Shown here: positions 23,230-35,362 of the stretch, piece after piece
Layout of the letters: each line of letters begins with the position of its first letter
Position numbering within the stretch: the first letter of the stretch is position 1
Assembly: GCF_001411555.2 (NCBI RefSeq)
Contig: NC_049901.1
Coordinates: 32,002,838 to 32,066,837 of the forward strand
Source of the DNA: Juglans regia
Taxonomy: Eukaryota > Streptophyta > Magnoliopsida > Fagales > Juglandaceae
Length of the DNA: 64,000 nt
Reading direction: 5' to 3'
The notes under the pieces: generated by a model
What the model was told of the DNA's origin: nothing
Seen by the model: only the letters and a program-made list of their open reading frames with translations
The model's database searches: none
Made by a program: the position numbers and the translations under genes

Positions 23230-24009
23230 TTTCAGCAGTTAGTATTCTTGATGTCTATGTATATGAACTTGAAACTACTCAATTTTATTTCTTAAAGCGC
23301 AATTCTTTTGAATGAATATAATCATAATTCTTCGGATTAATTTCGGATCATTTCCATGCACATGTTACATGTTAATGGGGTGTAAAGGCGAAACTACTTG
23401 GATGTATTGCACACCCAACTATAGTGCAGCGTGCATGGTCTATTTATAGATATCAATTACAGATCAGTTTGACTAGGAACCGACAAACAGAAGTGGACTA
23501 GTAAAGACTGCATGCATGGACAGTTTGAGAACTACTCTATGACTAAGATCAGTGAAGACTTTGTTTTATCTTGATCATCTTGCAAGAAGCACTTCTGTGT
23601 TTGACAACGGCTTGAGCATTATCCTTGATATGCCCCCGCAAGCCCAATGATGGTGGGACAACATTGAGCTTGATTCTGATTGAAGCAACTCGGCTGAGGA
23701 CAACGGCTTTGTAAAAAGGAAAAAACTACTTTGCCTTCCAAGTTGTACCACTCTACTTGACCGCTACGTAATTTTTTTCTTTTTTTTTACTTCATGATTA
23801 AGGAATTGATTTTAAGTGTATTGATATATTTTCTTTTATTTTTTTAAAATATTTAAATATATTAAAAAAATATAAATAGAAAAATGAAAAAAAAAGGAAG
23901 GTGGAAACCAACTAGCGGTCAAGTAGAGTGGGCTACTCTAGAGTAGCCCGACTCTTGTAAAAATGTCTACAACTTTGGTGGATAGGAACTGGTTGGTCAG
24001 GTCAGCATA
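23230..24009. other. Downstream region of the glucanase gene
   Basis: Contains the probable 3' UTR just after the stop and no further gene. A short inverted-repeat element lies at 23748-23932. Confidence 0.5.
23748..23932. mobile_element. MITE-like element with 19-bp perfect inverted ends
   Basis: CCACTCTACTTGACCGCTA at 23748-23766 is repeated as an exact reverse complement at 23914-23932, around an AT-rich core. No clear target duplication was found, so the true element may extend further and the superfamily is not assigned. Confidence 0.6.
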
Positions 24010-24508
24010 TCATGAAAAAAATGAAAATCAATCTCAACATGCGCGCTTGATATGAGTATGGAACACTGGATTTATAGAAAGACAAGTATCACGCCACAAA
24101 ATTGGAGGCTTTGAAACTGAGATGCCAAGTTCCTTGAGCAATAAGAATAATGAGTGTATTTCAACAGTTGTACTGGCTAAGGTCTTGTATTTAGCCTCTG
24201 TGCCTGACACTGCAATAGGGCTAGCTTTTATAGCTCCAATAAATAAGATTTTGTCCCAAGAAAATTTAAAAACCGCTAGTTGAATGACGATCATCCTAGA
24301 AGCCAGCCTAGTTTTGCGCCAGAGAAAGCTTGCAATTGAGTAGGTTCTAATTTTTGTAAAATTAGGCCAAGGTCGATTATCGATTGTTTGAAATAGCACG
24401 AGAGGCATTTCACAGACTGCAAATGAGAGTTTGGGGCCGTGCATAAACTAGGAAAGTTTGTTGATAGTGAATGCAATGTCTAGTCTAGTGAAATAGAGAT
24501 ATTGTATG
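24010..24508 (-). pseudogene. copia-3 RNase H and RT end (remnant)
   Basis: 24034-24444 encodes an RNase H-like stretch with AVSGTEAKYKTLASTTVEI, LLKELGISVSKPP and SINPVFHTHIK, matching the copia RNase H end. A nearby frame to 24508 holds the DIAFTINKLSQFMH region. Frameshifts and substitutions are many. The segment is cut at 24508 by LARD-1. Confidence 0.8.
24504..24508. repeat. Left 5-bp target duplication of LARD-1
   Basis: GTATG, repeated at 30943-30947; a 5-bp duplication is standard for gypsy LTR elements. Confidence 0.85.
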
Positions 24509-27310
24509 TGTAATACCCGAGTCCAACACCAAACCGTTCTAAAAACAATTTTCGTATTTATATGAATGAAGAGCCCAGTTAACTCTCGAGTATTTTATAT
24601 ATATATATATTAATTGCGGATCCAAATTGTATTTTGACAGATATCGAATATTTTTTTTAATGGGCTTACTATGTTAGTAATTTACTTAAATATTTTTGGG
24701 TCGGATGAAAAATCTTTTTATGAACCGAGAAAATTTATGGAACAAGTATATTTTTTTTAAGGAAAAGTCTAGGCCCAAAACTCAGGGAATAACCTATTTT
24801 TTATTTTTTATTTTTTGTTCACTACGAAGCATGGGCCAAAAGCCCAAACCCATGAGATCTGGTATTGCCCCCACAGCATCCATGTCGTCTTTCTTCTGCA
24901 TGCAAGTTTGTTTTCGGGTAAACGACAACACTTTATATTTACATGTTACATTCACGCACACTCCCCCGCAAGCTCCTTTTCATATACGGTGTCATCACAT
25001 CTGTTTTCCATGTTCACCACACATGCACATTCCTTTCTCCACTACATACACGTGCACCACCATAGAAACAACAACCACAACATTGCATGCCTCCCATGTC
25101 CAACATAACTACAATTGCACCACAGCCCCTAGATGATCTCCACCAAAACAGCAAGTCGCAACTCACCCAACTGCCGTGAAATCGCCCTACACCACTGTAG
25201 CCCTCCTCTTCACCATCAAAATAACCCTAAACGAAAACCACCCAGCCTCCATCTCCCTCGCAGGACAGAAACCACCAGACCCACATTGTGAGGACCCCAG
25301 CCAGCAACCAGGAACCACCCAAGTGCTGCCCTAGCACTGCCCAAAACCAACACGCAAACCTCCTTGCACCACCACCGAAAGCCCCTATTTTTGGAGCCCA
25401 AAACATAGCAATAAAACCACTTTTCCCCGTCTTAGTTATGCACAGTTGTGACACGTCGGTGAAGCTTAGCGACCCTGTCGGGCCCTCCAAGTTGCCACCG
25501 CACTTCACTGCACTGCCGCCGCCTCAAGCCACCGCCCTCTCTCTCGGTAACATCTCTATCACTCATGGCAGTTTCGCTCTCCCTCCGTCTCCGTGCTCTC
25601 TCTCTCTCTCTCTCTATCAGTGTGCCACTGTCGAGTCAACCACCTTCCACTCACCCAACTCCGTCGCGACTGCTTCGCTCGGTGAGTCCTCTGTTGCCCT
25701 CTACCCACAACGAAGCAGGGGTGTGTTCTGGAAGTGTTGTTTTACGTAAAGCATGGTAACTGTTTGAGATTAATCTATAGTCATGTCCTGCTAAGACAAA
25801 TGTGCTTGGAACGGGTGGTTTTGGGTGCGACATGATTTTATGATGGGTTTCAATGTGATTACAGAAGATTTTTATGTTATTTTATGTGAGTTAGTCTACT
25901 TTATATTAGTCCAAAAAGTTTGTTTAACAGAGATAGTTAAGAAGTTAAATTATATTATCTAGTTTTAATTTTTTTTATAGTTAGATTTCATAAGTAAATA
26001 ATTTAAAGTTCATTGCCTTAGTCTGACGGATTAAGTGAATATCGATGAATTTGAGAAGTAATGATATTTTAGGATTATGAGAATTTTAGGTATTGAAGTA
26101 GGTTAATTTTTAGCATTTTAGGTTTAAATATCGAGATACATGTTTGATTGGAAATTTATGAAAATTACATTATTGTTTTATAGGTGACGATTTATAGTTA
26201 TTCGGCATTGTTGATGAAAATTTCTGAAAAACTATTAAGTCCAAGTAAGCGGGATTCTTATGCTAGACTTTGCATCAAAGAAATGAACTGATGTCAATTT
26301 TGAAAAATATGTATATTTTGTTACACAAAGAAATTTGAAACAATTTCAGTTATTTGTTCGGCATTACTCATGAAATTCTAAATAAGAATAAAGTATTTTC
26401 TAGCATGACTGGTATATTCATGAGCTATTTTGTCATTTTGTTTCTGAACTATGCAAAAGAGAGCGAATATGAAAATTTGTACATGCATAAATTATATTGT
26501 TGTGATTTAATTCTGTTTTGTTTTGAAAATTTTTTGTACTCTGATATGATATGATGTGATTTCTGAAACCCCTGGCATGACATTCGGTTTCTGTTCCATT
26601 CTGACCGTACCACAGGTGTAAAACTGTGGCTTCTGTTCGGGTTAGTACCAACTTTTCTATTTCTGGTGCACCTACTTTGGAAGTAAAGTGATTTTATGCG
26701 TGGTCTTTCTTATTTGCACACTCGGGACTCCAAGAATAATAATGAGAAGATTCACATTCTATTTATGATCTGTTGGCCGCCAGGGTTTGCACAACCCTAC
26801 CACAGGGGCTAAACATGAAATCCTGTTCTAATATGATGTTTCAGTTATGTTGTACCAAAGGAATTTTGAATAAGAATATTTTTGGACTTTCACTCTGATA
26901 ATTTTGATAACATGTTCTGATTCTGCATAATGAAAATAAAAATATTTTATTCTGCATTCTGAACTCTGTAAATGCTCATATTTACATATTAGTATATGTT
27001 ATCTACTTACTAAGTTGTTGATAACTCACCTCTTATCCCCACGATATTTTCAGATGTTTGATTGTTTCAGTTGGGGATCAAGAATCGAAAGCATGTATAA
27101 AGCTACATGAGCATAGTGGATTAAGTACAGAGATGGTACTTTGGCTACTAGAGAATTTTATTCAATGGTTTTGTTTTGCTCTGTTGACTAGTATTTTGGA
27201 AGGTTGATATTTATTTTGAGATTTTGTGGTGTTTAGAATAATTATATTGGAGAGTTGATTTGGAACAGAGAGTACTAAGCGTCATTGAGATTCTGCAGAC
27301 TATAATTTAT
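24509..27310 (+). repeat. 5' LTR of LARD-1 (3' end missing)
   Basis: Collinear with 28026-30830 throughout, including the C-rich leader, a CT repeat at about 25597-25615, the GTGATTTCTGAAACC block and the hairpin region at 27012-27027. Similarity fades after about 27290. Open frames at 24.7-25.8 kb recur, broken, in the 3' copy and lack domains, so they are not taken as genes. Confidence 0.8.
27012..27027 (+). promoter_or_regulatory. Conserved stem-loop, 5' LTR of LARD-1
   Basis: AAGTTGTTGATAACTC; one stem base differs from the other copies. Confidence 0.4.
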
Positions 27311-27763
27311 GAAGTTTTGGATATATGTGGGTTTAGTAAGTAACTCTAGATTTAAGGTGTAGGAATTTGAGAACTAAGAGATGATGATGTGGATATTTGA
27401 GGTTTGAGGTTCTGTAAATTATAGTATATGAAGTTTTGGGTTACCGTCGGACTTTAGGAAATAGTTTTTTAGATTTGATGTCTAGAACTGTGCGGACTGC
27501 AAGGATTAATCTTGTTGGTATATAAGGTTTTATAATCTACAAACTTTAGGAAATATATCTTATGAGATTTGAGGTGTTAGATTTTGCAGATTTTATGAGA
27601 TGATTTCATGACGATTGAGGTTTTAAATTCTGTGGGTTCATTCTGTAGACTTTACAAAATGATTTGATAAGATTGAAGGTTTAGATTTTAAGGAAGGTTA
27701 GATTCTAGAGGTACGTTGTTACTACGTTTGCGTGTACATTTTTTTAGGTACTTTTATAATTTC

Positions 27764-27795
<32 letters not shown>

Positions 27796-28025
27796 TGTTT
27801 TATGATTACAACTAGTTGCATATGTTTATATGAACTTTATATTTTGAAACATTTATGATTACAACTGGGGCGAGAGATATTGGAAAGTTAGGATTTTGAG
27901 ATATTAGGTTCGACATAATAATCGAGGTTTAAAATAGGCATGGAGTATGAGGGATAAGTATGTTAGGTTTTACTTTAGGTGGAACAAATTTCGAGGACAA
28001 AATTTTTTCAAGGAATGGAGGATCA
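27311..28025 (+). other. Internal remnant of LARD-1
   Basis: Non-coding, with diverged repeats of a GATTCTGCAGACT...TATGAAGTTTTGG type (27287, 27412 and weaker ones later) and a (TA)n run at 27772-27795. It ends in the likely polypurine tract at 28010-28025, preceded at about 27990-28009 by a vestige of the polyprotein end. Confidence 0.6.
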
Positions 28026-30942
28026 TGTAATACCCGGGTCTAGTACCAAGCCGTTCTAAAATTGTTTTTCAGATTTATACGAATGAAGAGCTCAGTTAAC
28101 TCTCGAGTATTTTATATATATACATATATTAATTGTGGGTCCAAATTGTATTTAGTGAATATCGATTTTTTTTTTATTGGGCTTACAATGTTAGTAATTT
28201 CCTTAAATATTTTTGGGTCGGATGGAAAATATTTTTATGAGCTGAGAAAATTTATGGAACAAGTATATTTTTTTTTAAGGATGAGTCTAGGCCCAAAACT
28301 CAGGGAAGAGCTCATTTATTATTTTTTTTTGTTTTTCACTTCAAAGCATGGCCAAATATTTGAAATGCGCCAAAAGCCCAAACCCATGAGATCTGGTATC
28401 GCCCCCACGGTATGCACGTCTATTTTCTTCTGCATGCATGTTTGTTTCCTCTAGGGTAAATTGCAACACTTGATAATTACATATTACATTCACGCACAGC
28501 CACCACAGTCTCCTTTTCATATACGGTCTCATCATGTATGTTTTTCACGTTCACCACACATGCACGTTCCTTTCTCCACTACATACACGTGCACCACCAT
28601 AGAAACAACAACCACAACGTTCCATGCCTCCCACGTCCAACACAACTGTAATTGCATCGCAGTCCCTGCACGATCTCCGCCACAACATCAAGTCACAATT
28701 CACCTAGTTGCCGTGAAATCACCCTGCACCATCATATCCCTCTTCTTGACCATCGAAACAACCCCGAACAAAAACCACCCAACCTTCATCTCCCTCGCAG
28801 GACAGAAACCACCAGACCCACAGAGTGAGGACCTCGTCCAACAACCAGGAACCACCCAAGTGCTGCCCTAGCACCACCCAAAATCAACACACAAACCTCC
28901 TTGCACCACCATCGAAAACCCCTATTCCAAGAACCCAAAACAAAGCAATAAAACCACTTTTTCCTCATCTCAGTTCTATAGCCGTGACACATCGGTGAAG
29001 CTTAGTGACCCTGCCAGCCCCTCCACATCGCCATCGTACTACACTGCCGCTGCCTCAAGCCACCACCCTCTCTCTTGATAGCATCTCAATTACTCACGAC
29101 AGTTTTGCTCTCCCTCCATCTCCTAGCTCTCTCTCTCTCTCTCTTCCTCTCTCTCGGTGTGCCACCGTCGGGTTAGCTACCTTTTGCTCGCCCAACTTCA
29201 TCCCGACAGCTTCCCTCAGCGACTCCTCAACTGCCCTCTACCCACAACAAAGCAGATGTGTTCAAATAAAAATGAAAGTGTTGTTTTACATAAAGCATAG
29301 TAATTGTTTGAGATTAAACTATAGCCATGTCCTCTTAGTCACAAGTTAAGACAAATGTGCTTGGAACGGGTGGTTTTGGGTGGGACATGATTTTACAATG
29401 GGTTTCAGTGTGATTAAAGGAGCTTTTTATGTTATTTTATGTGAGTTAGTCTCACTTTATATTAGTCCAAAAAGTTTGTTTAACAAGAGATAGTTAGAGA
29501 GTTAAATTATATTATCTAGTATTAGATTTTTTATACTTAGATTTCAAAAGTAAATAATTTAGAGTTCATTGCCTTAGTCGGAAGAATTAGGTGAATATCG
29601 ATAAATTTGAGAAGTAATGATATTTTAGGGTTATGGGAATTTTAGGTATTGAGGAATTAAAATAGGTTAACTTTTAGCATTTCAGGTTTAAATATCGAGA
29701 TACGTGTTTAATTGGAAATTTAAGAAAATTACGTAATTATTTTATAAGTGATGATTTATAGTTGTTCAACATTGTTGAGGAAAATTTCTGAAAAGCGAAG
29801 AAGTCCAGGTAAGCAGAATTTCTATGCTAGACTTTGCATCAAAGAAATGAAATGAGGACAATTTTGGAAAATATGCATATTTTGTTACGAAAATAAATTT
29901 GAAACAACTTCAGTTATTTGTTTGCATTACTCATGAAATTCTGAATAAGGATAAAGTATTTTCTAGCATGATTAGTGTAAACATGAGCTATTTTGGCATT
30001 TTGTTTATGAACTGTGCAAAAGAGAGCGAATATGAAAATTTGTGCATAAATTATATTTTTGTGATTTAATTCTATTCTGGTCTAAAAATGTTATGTACTA
30101 TGATATGATATGATGTGATTTCTGAAACCTCTGGCATGACATTCTGTTTCTATTCCGTTCTGACCATATCACTGGTGTAAAACTGTGGCTTCTGTTCAAG
30201 TTGTAACAATTTTTCTGTTTCCGGTGCACCCATTTTGGAAGCAAAGTAATTTTATGCATGGTCTTTCCTGTATGCACACTCTAGGCTCCAATAATATAAT
30301 AAGGGGAAGATTCACATTCTATTTCTGTTCGGTTGGCCGCCGGGATTTGCACAACCCTACCATGGGGTTTAAATATGGAATTCTATTCTGATGTGATGTT
30401 TCAGTTATGTTGTGCCAAATGAATTTTGAATAAGAATATTTTTGAACTTTCGCTCTGATATTTTTTATAACATGTTCAGATTCTGCATCTGAAAATAAAA
30501 ATATTTTGTTCTGCATTCTGAACTCTGTAAATGCTCATGTTTACATACTAGTATATGTTCTCTGCTGACTGAGTTGTTGATAACTCACCTCTTATCTCCA
30601 CAATATTTTTAGATGTTTGATTGTTTCAGCTGAGGATCAAGAATCGGAAGCATGTATAAGGCTACGTGAGCTTAGTGGATTAAGAACAAATAAGGTACTT
30701 TGGTTATTAGAGAATTTTATTCAATGTTTTTTTTTTTTTTGCTCTGTTGACTGGGTATTTTGGAAGGTTGATATTTATTTTGAGATTTTGTGATGTTTAG
30801 AATAATTATATTGGAACAATTGATTTGGAACAGAGAGTCCTATGCGTCAGTGAGAGCTTGAAGTCTATGACTGTATGGTTGAAATATGATTTTTAAGTGA
30901 CAAGAAGTAATTCTCTGACCCACGCAAGACCGAGGCGTTACA
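28026..30942 (+). repeat. 3' LTR of LARD-1
   Basis: A complete TG...CA LTR of 2917 bp directly after the polypurine tract. It contains a CT repeat at about 29130-29150 and the hairpin at 30571-30586. No gene is recognised. Confidence 0.85.
30571..30586 (+). promoter_or_regulatory. Conserved stem-loop, 3' LTR of LARD-1
   Basis: GAGTTGTTGATAACTC, identical to the element in LTR-A. Confidence 0.5.
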
Positions 30943-30947
30943 GTATG
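30943..30947. repeat. Right 5-bp target duplication of LARD-1
   Basis: GTATG, directly after the CA end of the LTR. Confidence 0.85.
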
Positions 30948-31127
30948 GCACCTACAGTGCTCCTATATAAGCTAGCTAGATCCTTGAAATCTTCACCATC
31001 AAAGGTTCTCATCTGGTAGATGTGGCCATGGGAGTTCTGATAGGCTTGGCCCCAATCTTTTTGGTTCTATTTAGAATGTTTAGGATGTACCTCTGTTGGG
31101 ATAGAAGAGGCTTCCACGACCTTGTAT
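30948..31127 (-). pseudogene. copia-3 RT middle segment (remnant)
   Basis: The minus strand reads YRSTVG at 30950-30970, which leads across the LARD-1 gap into YLYFTRLDIAF; further upstream a degraded LNRTK segment lies near 31060-31080. The piece is bounded by LARD-1 on the left and the hAT element on the right. Confidence 0.7.
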
Positions 31128-31707
31128 TAGGGCTGTACACCAATGGGTTCGGCATTGGTTTCAGCGCAAAACCGAGACACCACCGACGTCTGCCATTGGT
31201 CTATTGAACCGGCCAAAACCGTGGGTTTGGGGAGAGAAAACTGATCCTATCAGTCTCGACGTGCGTCGGCGCGATTTTTGGTCCACCGTCGGCATCTTCT
31301 ATGAAGGAGGAGGAACTGAGGAAGAATGAAGAAGCGTCGCGCTGTTGCTGCCTTGGAAGAAGAAGAGAGTTGCAGAGACTAGAGAGGAAGAAGACGACGT
31401 GGGGAAGAAGAAGTGGGGTGTTGGGGGGGGGGGGGTTATTAAATTATTTTGAAACAGGGGCGTTTGGCTTTGAGTGAAACAATGTCATTTTATATACATA
31501 TATTCAAAAAAAATATATATGAATAGACCTGATCGATAGGTTTAGCGGTTTTCCAGGAGTTCAAACCTGCGCCGAACTGCCGATATCGGCTTTCCTTCAA
31601 TTCCTCTCGACCACCGATCAGTTCTTTGCCAGTTCCGGTCGGTTACGTGCTCTGGCAGTCGATCTGATCGGTTCATGGCCAGTTTCGACGGTTCCTGTAT
31701 AGCCCTA
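31128..31707. mobile_element. hAT-type MITE with TAGGGCTG ends (580 bp)
   Basis: The ends are TAGGGCTGTACACC and, inverted, TAGGGCTATACAGG. A perfect 8-bp duplication CCTTGTAT flanks it (31120-31127 and 31708-31715). It contains a run of ten G near 31425 and CCGGCC/CCGGT motifs in the arms, but no coding frame. The termini match the larger hAT element at 41523, so that kind of transposase may have moved it. Confidence 0.9.
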
Positions 31708-31715
31708 CCTTGTAT

Positions 31716-32190
31716 AGCTTCAATGCTCATAAAGAAATTCAAGGACCCTAAATCCTTAATGGCAAAATCATGTTGTAGAGCTTGGAGAAGATCATCAACG
31801 TAAATGAGAACATACATGGTTAGACCATTTGATGAATCCTATCTAGATCCTGAATAATCAAGTTCTAGCAATTTGCTACTCAACCGAGAGAACCATATAC
31901 CTTTTTCGACAAAGGCGAAAGAATGCATTTTGTACATTTGTCGTATAGACCATCCAAATGAAACTTCTATAGAGAGAATTAATTGTACCGTTGTAGGCTA
32001 TAGGTCTATAAATAATCAATACCTAACTACTCTAAGAAGCCCACGGCCACCAACCTTGCTTTGAACCACTCGATTTCGCCGTTGGCCTTTGTTTTGATCC
32101 AAAAACCCCATTTGGAACCAATGACGTTACAAGCAGCAATGGTTGGAACCAATGATGAGGTTCAATTCTTCAAGAGTGCGTCACATTTAA
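31716..32190 (-). pseudogene. copia-3 RT N-terminal segment (remnant)
   Basis: 31716-31817 encodes YVLIYVDDLLQAL and IKDLGSLNFF, the catalytic region of copia RT. About 31990-32140 encodes KTKANGEIEWFKARLVA, the RT start, in another frame. Between them the frame is lost. Sequence beyond about 32190 is too degraded to assign. Confidence 0.75.
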
Positions 32191-32437
32191 GGTTCATGGA
32201 AACACACCACCCAAGCAGTTTTGTTGCAGTTGACTAGCAAGTTGGTTCTGTGGCAGAGGGCTAGAGCTCTGCAATGAGAGCTTTGGGTAGTGGGTATCAA
32301 ACTAAACCATAGGTATAAGTTTTGGGTTGGGAAATATTGTTTTTGGGCAGAGTAACCATAGGGTGCCAAGAGAAGGGTAGTAGGATACTAGTGGGTGGAG
32401 CTAAGGATGATGATGGTGAGGTGATGGGGATCAAAGA
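32191..32437. other. Unassigned spacer before LTR-E
   Basis: No gene or clear repeat is seen; it may hold further copia-3 sequence too decayed to recognise. Confidence 0.3.
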
Positions 32438-32557
32438 TGTAAAGCCCAGGACGTGGCCTAGACCAAATGGAGTTCAGCCCTCAGGATGCGACGATGTCGT
32501 TAGGTAAGATTTTTTTTACCTGGCTTCAATTTCTTCTTCCCTTCTGCTTCTCCCCAC

Positions 32558-32976
32558 CAATGTTTTGAATATCGTACCGGACGTCGTACCAGTCAAGGCA
32601 CTGGAACGAAATATTTCGGTATCGGTACCGTTTCGGATTAGCATTTCAGGATAACGTTTCGGGATAGTCGATATATAAATAAATTATATATATAAATATA
32701 TATATAAATTATATTTCAAAATAATAGTCTATATATAAATAAATTATATATAAATACATCAGTTTGTAGTTTGAAAAAATGAAAAAAAAAAAAAACACAC
32801 AGGCCGAAATATCGGCTGGTACCGGCTGAAATATAGGCCGGTATAGGCAGAAATTTAGTCTGGTATGGCCGGTATTTTAGCCGGTACGGAACATATATAG
32901 TACCTGTACCGGCCGGAGGGCCGAAACGAAAAATTTCGGCCGTACCGACTGGTACGGTACTAAATTTAAAACACTG
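32558..32976. mobile_element. hAT-type MITE, CGGTACC-rich family, copy 2
   Basis: Ends CAATGTTTTGAAT and, inverted, CAGTGTTTTAAAT. A perfect 8-bp duplication CTCCCCAC lies at 32550-32557 and 32977-32984. It is inverted relative to, but clearly related to, 15484-15877: the block GTCAAGGCACTGGAACGAAA is shared. Confidence 0.9.
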
Positions 32977-33768
32977 CTCCCCACCCTAACATTTTCCCTC
33001 TCTCTCCTTCTCTTCAGTTGCTTTCTTTCCGAAACTCCCTCATCCCGTAACCCACCTCCCCACGTTTTTTACGGTTCCTTGCATTTTTTTTTGTTTTCTC
33101 TCACACCAAGATTCCCCTCAACTGCCGCTCACTCTCACCTCCTCTCTCTTACGCTCTCCTGCGATCTTGCTGTGTGTTTGTGGGTTTCTAGCTTGGTGTC
33201 ATCGTGCTCTGCCGAATGGAGGTAAGATCCTTCCTCACTCTATGTTTCGCACTCACACGCACACACACCCATTTTGATTCCTCACCTCACATTCGTTATA
33301 AACTTATATATCATGCCGAACAGCCACCGTATTCACTGTTGTGCACCACTGTTGGCCGTGTGGTCGGTCGGCGATCTTCCCTCACCACGCAGGTAACCCC
33401 CACTGCCTTTATTGCTCTCAATTTAATTCTATGTTCTTTCCTCTTTAAATGGTCTCAGTATAGCATATCTGAAAGCTTTTATAAATGTCTCACGCAGTAG
33501 TCCCTGCAATTTTTCTTTCCCCACCGTGTATCACTACTATTTGAAGAACACTGAAAATCTCTCACCAACACAAGTAAACCCTCCCAAACCTTGATCCAGT
33601 TATTTTAGTGTATTTTGTTTTTTTAAAAATACATACTGATGTTTTGTAATTTTCCTATCAAACCGTCATTTTTTTTAATTCCCTTTCCAGAGTAGATTTT
33701 TGTCCATTTAAATTTAGCAGTGAATTTATTGAGTCATCCGAGTCGACCTACGCCGCGACACATACTTA

Positions 33769-34003
33769 GGAATGGTTTGGATTCAGAGATAAATTGAGAT
33801 AGGTTGAGATGGTTTGTGAATAGTAGAATAAAAGTTGAATTATTTATTATATTTTATGTGAAAATTTGAAAAAGTTGTTTTGAAATTTGAAAAAATTGAA
33901 TTGTTTATTATATTTTGTATGAGAATTTGATAAAATTGTAATGATGAGATGAGATGAGATGAGTTGATGTGAGTTGAGATGAGTTACGAATACAAATGAG
34001 GCC
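33769..34003. mobile_element. Tourist-like MITE (GTTTGGAT family)
   Basis: The ends read GGAATGGTTTGGATTC and, inverted, GGCCTCATTTGTATTC. The subterminal GAGATGAGTTGAG-type motifs are shared with the element at 58334-58495. No clear duplication here. Confidence 0.65.
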
Positions 34004-35305
34004 AGGTAAATTTCTCTCCTGTTTTCTCATATTTAATTAATTATTTCATCGTGTGAGAGCTTCAAGCACGATATTTGACAATGGTGTTGTTGTTGGTTCA
34101 TAGGACAGTGAAATTGGATTTGGACAGCGTTGTTCCACTCTCTTATTTCAACAAATATCACACGACACTAGGTATAGTACTTCGATGTAAATTACCCAGT
34201 CATTTAATTACGTGTGCAAATGAGTAAAACATGATTGCTGGATTTTTGCTTGTGAGATAAATGTGGTTGGTTGAATTATTTGGCTGTACATTTTTCTTAT
34301 TGTATTGTTGTTGGGAGTGTTCTTGGTCGGAAGAAGGCATGGAGGAATGTGGGATGCTAGTTGTGAGATTGGAGGTCGGCTGACAGAGTCATTTTTTTGA
34401 GGTTGAACATGTTGGTTTCATGGTTGTTTGGGGGATGAAGGGTATTGGGCTGGTTGTGTGGAACGTGTTATGAGTTGTGGGGAGGTTCGGGGTTGACGTA
34501 CGGGTTGTTTTTCAAGTCTGAACGTTGATCATTAGATTAGCGATGGCGGTTGCAAGTTGAGTTGGATATGGACTTGGATACGATGATTGATGTGGGGTTT
34601 GTGTGGAATGTTGCGTGTGGACTTATTGCTTTAGATTGGTCGTGATGTCAGACTAATGGATTGAACTTGTAATAAATTAAACTGCTGATAGACTGGTTGT
34701 ATTCTTTTCATAGGAGGGTGTAAATGTTTAGTTAACCAAGTACATACGCTTGATTGGATATCAACATGTGCACAAATATTACATTATAGGTTATCGTGAC
34801 ACGGCAAGATTACCGTTCCAGAACGTAGGGAATACACTGCAAGAGTCATGTAAGTGGGGCTCCTATACTAGATTTGCACAAAAAGTAAAATGAACTAAGG
34901 TTGGTTCGTAAAATGTGCATGTTGTTTTAAAAAGAAAAGGTTAAAAATCAGTATATGTTTTACATTCACTCATGAAATCTATATGAAAGAAAAATATTTT
35001 TTGGCATGAATAGTGTAGACATATGCAATATTTGGCAAGTTTATGAAATGTGCAAAAGAGCAAATATGATATCTGAGAATTTTTGTACATGTGATATAAA
35101 AATGTTTTGGATCTGTTTTTCTTTTATCATATGAAAATGATGTGAATATGTTCAACACGTGCTTTGATATGATATTGTAACGACCCGATCCTATATTTTT
35201 AGGGATAAATTATGGATAATTTTATTATACTCAATAAATGAGTTAAAGCCCATAAAAGAATTTATCGAATAGATTATTTTTAATTGAACCTAGAGTTAAA
35301 GCTGC

Positions 35306-35362
35306 ATTATTATTATTGTTATTGTTATTGTTATTGTTATTGTTATTGTTATTGTTATTGTT
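35306..35362. repeat. (GTTATT)n microsatellite
   Basis: About eight hexanucleotide units preceded by ATT repeats, inside LTR-F. Confidence 0.9.

Larger units (their letters stand above)
24509..30942 (+). mobile_element. Coding-less LTR element with 2.9-kb LTRs (LARD-1), gypsy-type
   Basis: Starts TGTAATACCCGAG and ends GGCGTTACA, flanked by the perfect duplication GTATG. The 3' LTR is 28026-30942 (2917 bp) and the 5' LTR matches it from 24509 to about 27310. Only about 0.7 kb lies between them, with no gag or pol. The sequence just before the 3' LTR (TTCGAGGACAAAATTTTTTC, then AAGGAATGGAGGATCA) resembles the pol end and polypurine tract of Tekay/Del chromoviruses. The 5' LTR end and primer-binding site are missing, so it probably arose by internal deletion. 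By eye the LTRs differ at roughly a tenth of positions, suggesting an old insertion. Confidence 0.85.
24010..32190 (-). mobile_element. Ty1/copia fragment copia-3, split twice
   Basis: The pieces 24010-24508, 30948-31127 and 31716-32190 read as one minus-strand copia RT/RNase H once the two intervening elements (24509-30942 and 31128-31707) and one copy of each duplication are removed. The protein order across both gaps is what the family requires. Both outer ends are degraded and approximate. Confidence 0.8.
32438..35175 (+). repeat. Large gypsy-type LTR (LTR-E), interrupted, 3' part lost
   Basis: It begins TGTAAAGCCCAGGACGTGG at 32438. The segment 34860-35175 matches LTR-A 14255-14560 closely (AGTGTAGACAT and GTGATAT...TTGGATCTG blocks). 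It is interrupted by MITEs at 32558-32976 and 33769-34003 and cut at 35175 by LTR-F. The start is judged only by the TG and the family pattern. Confidence 0.5.

Noticed and set aside
24696..25749. Long plus-strand frames in the 5' LTR of LARD-1
   Set aside because: The homologous 3' LTR carries them broken and shifted, and the composition (Pro/His/Thr from CA- and CT-rich DNA) shows no domain.
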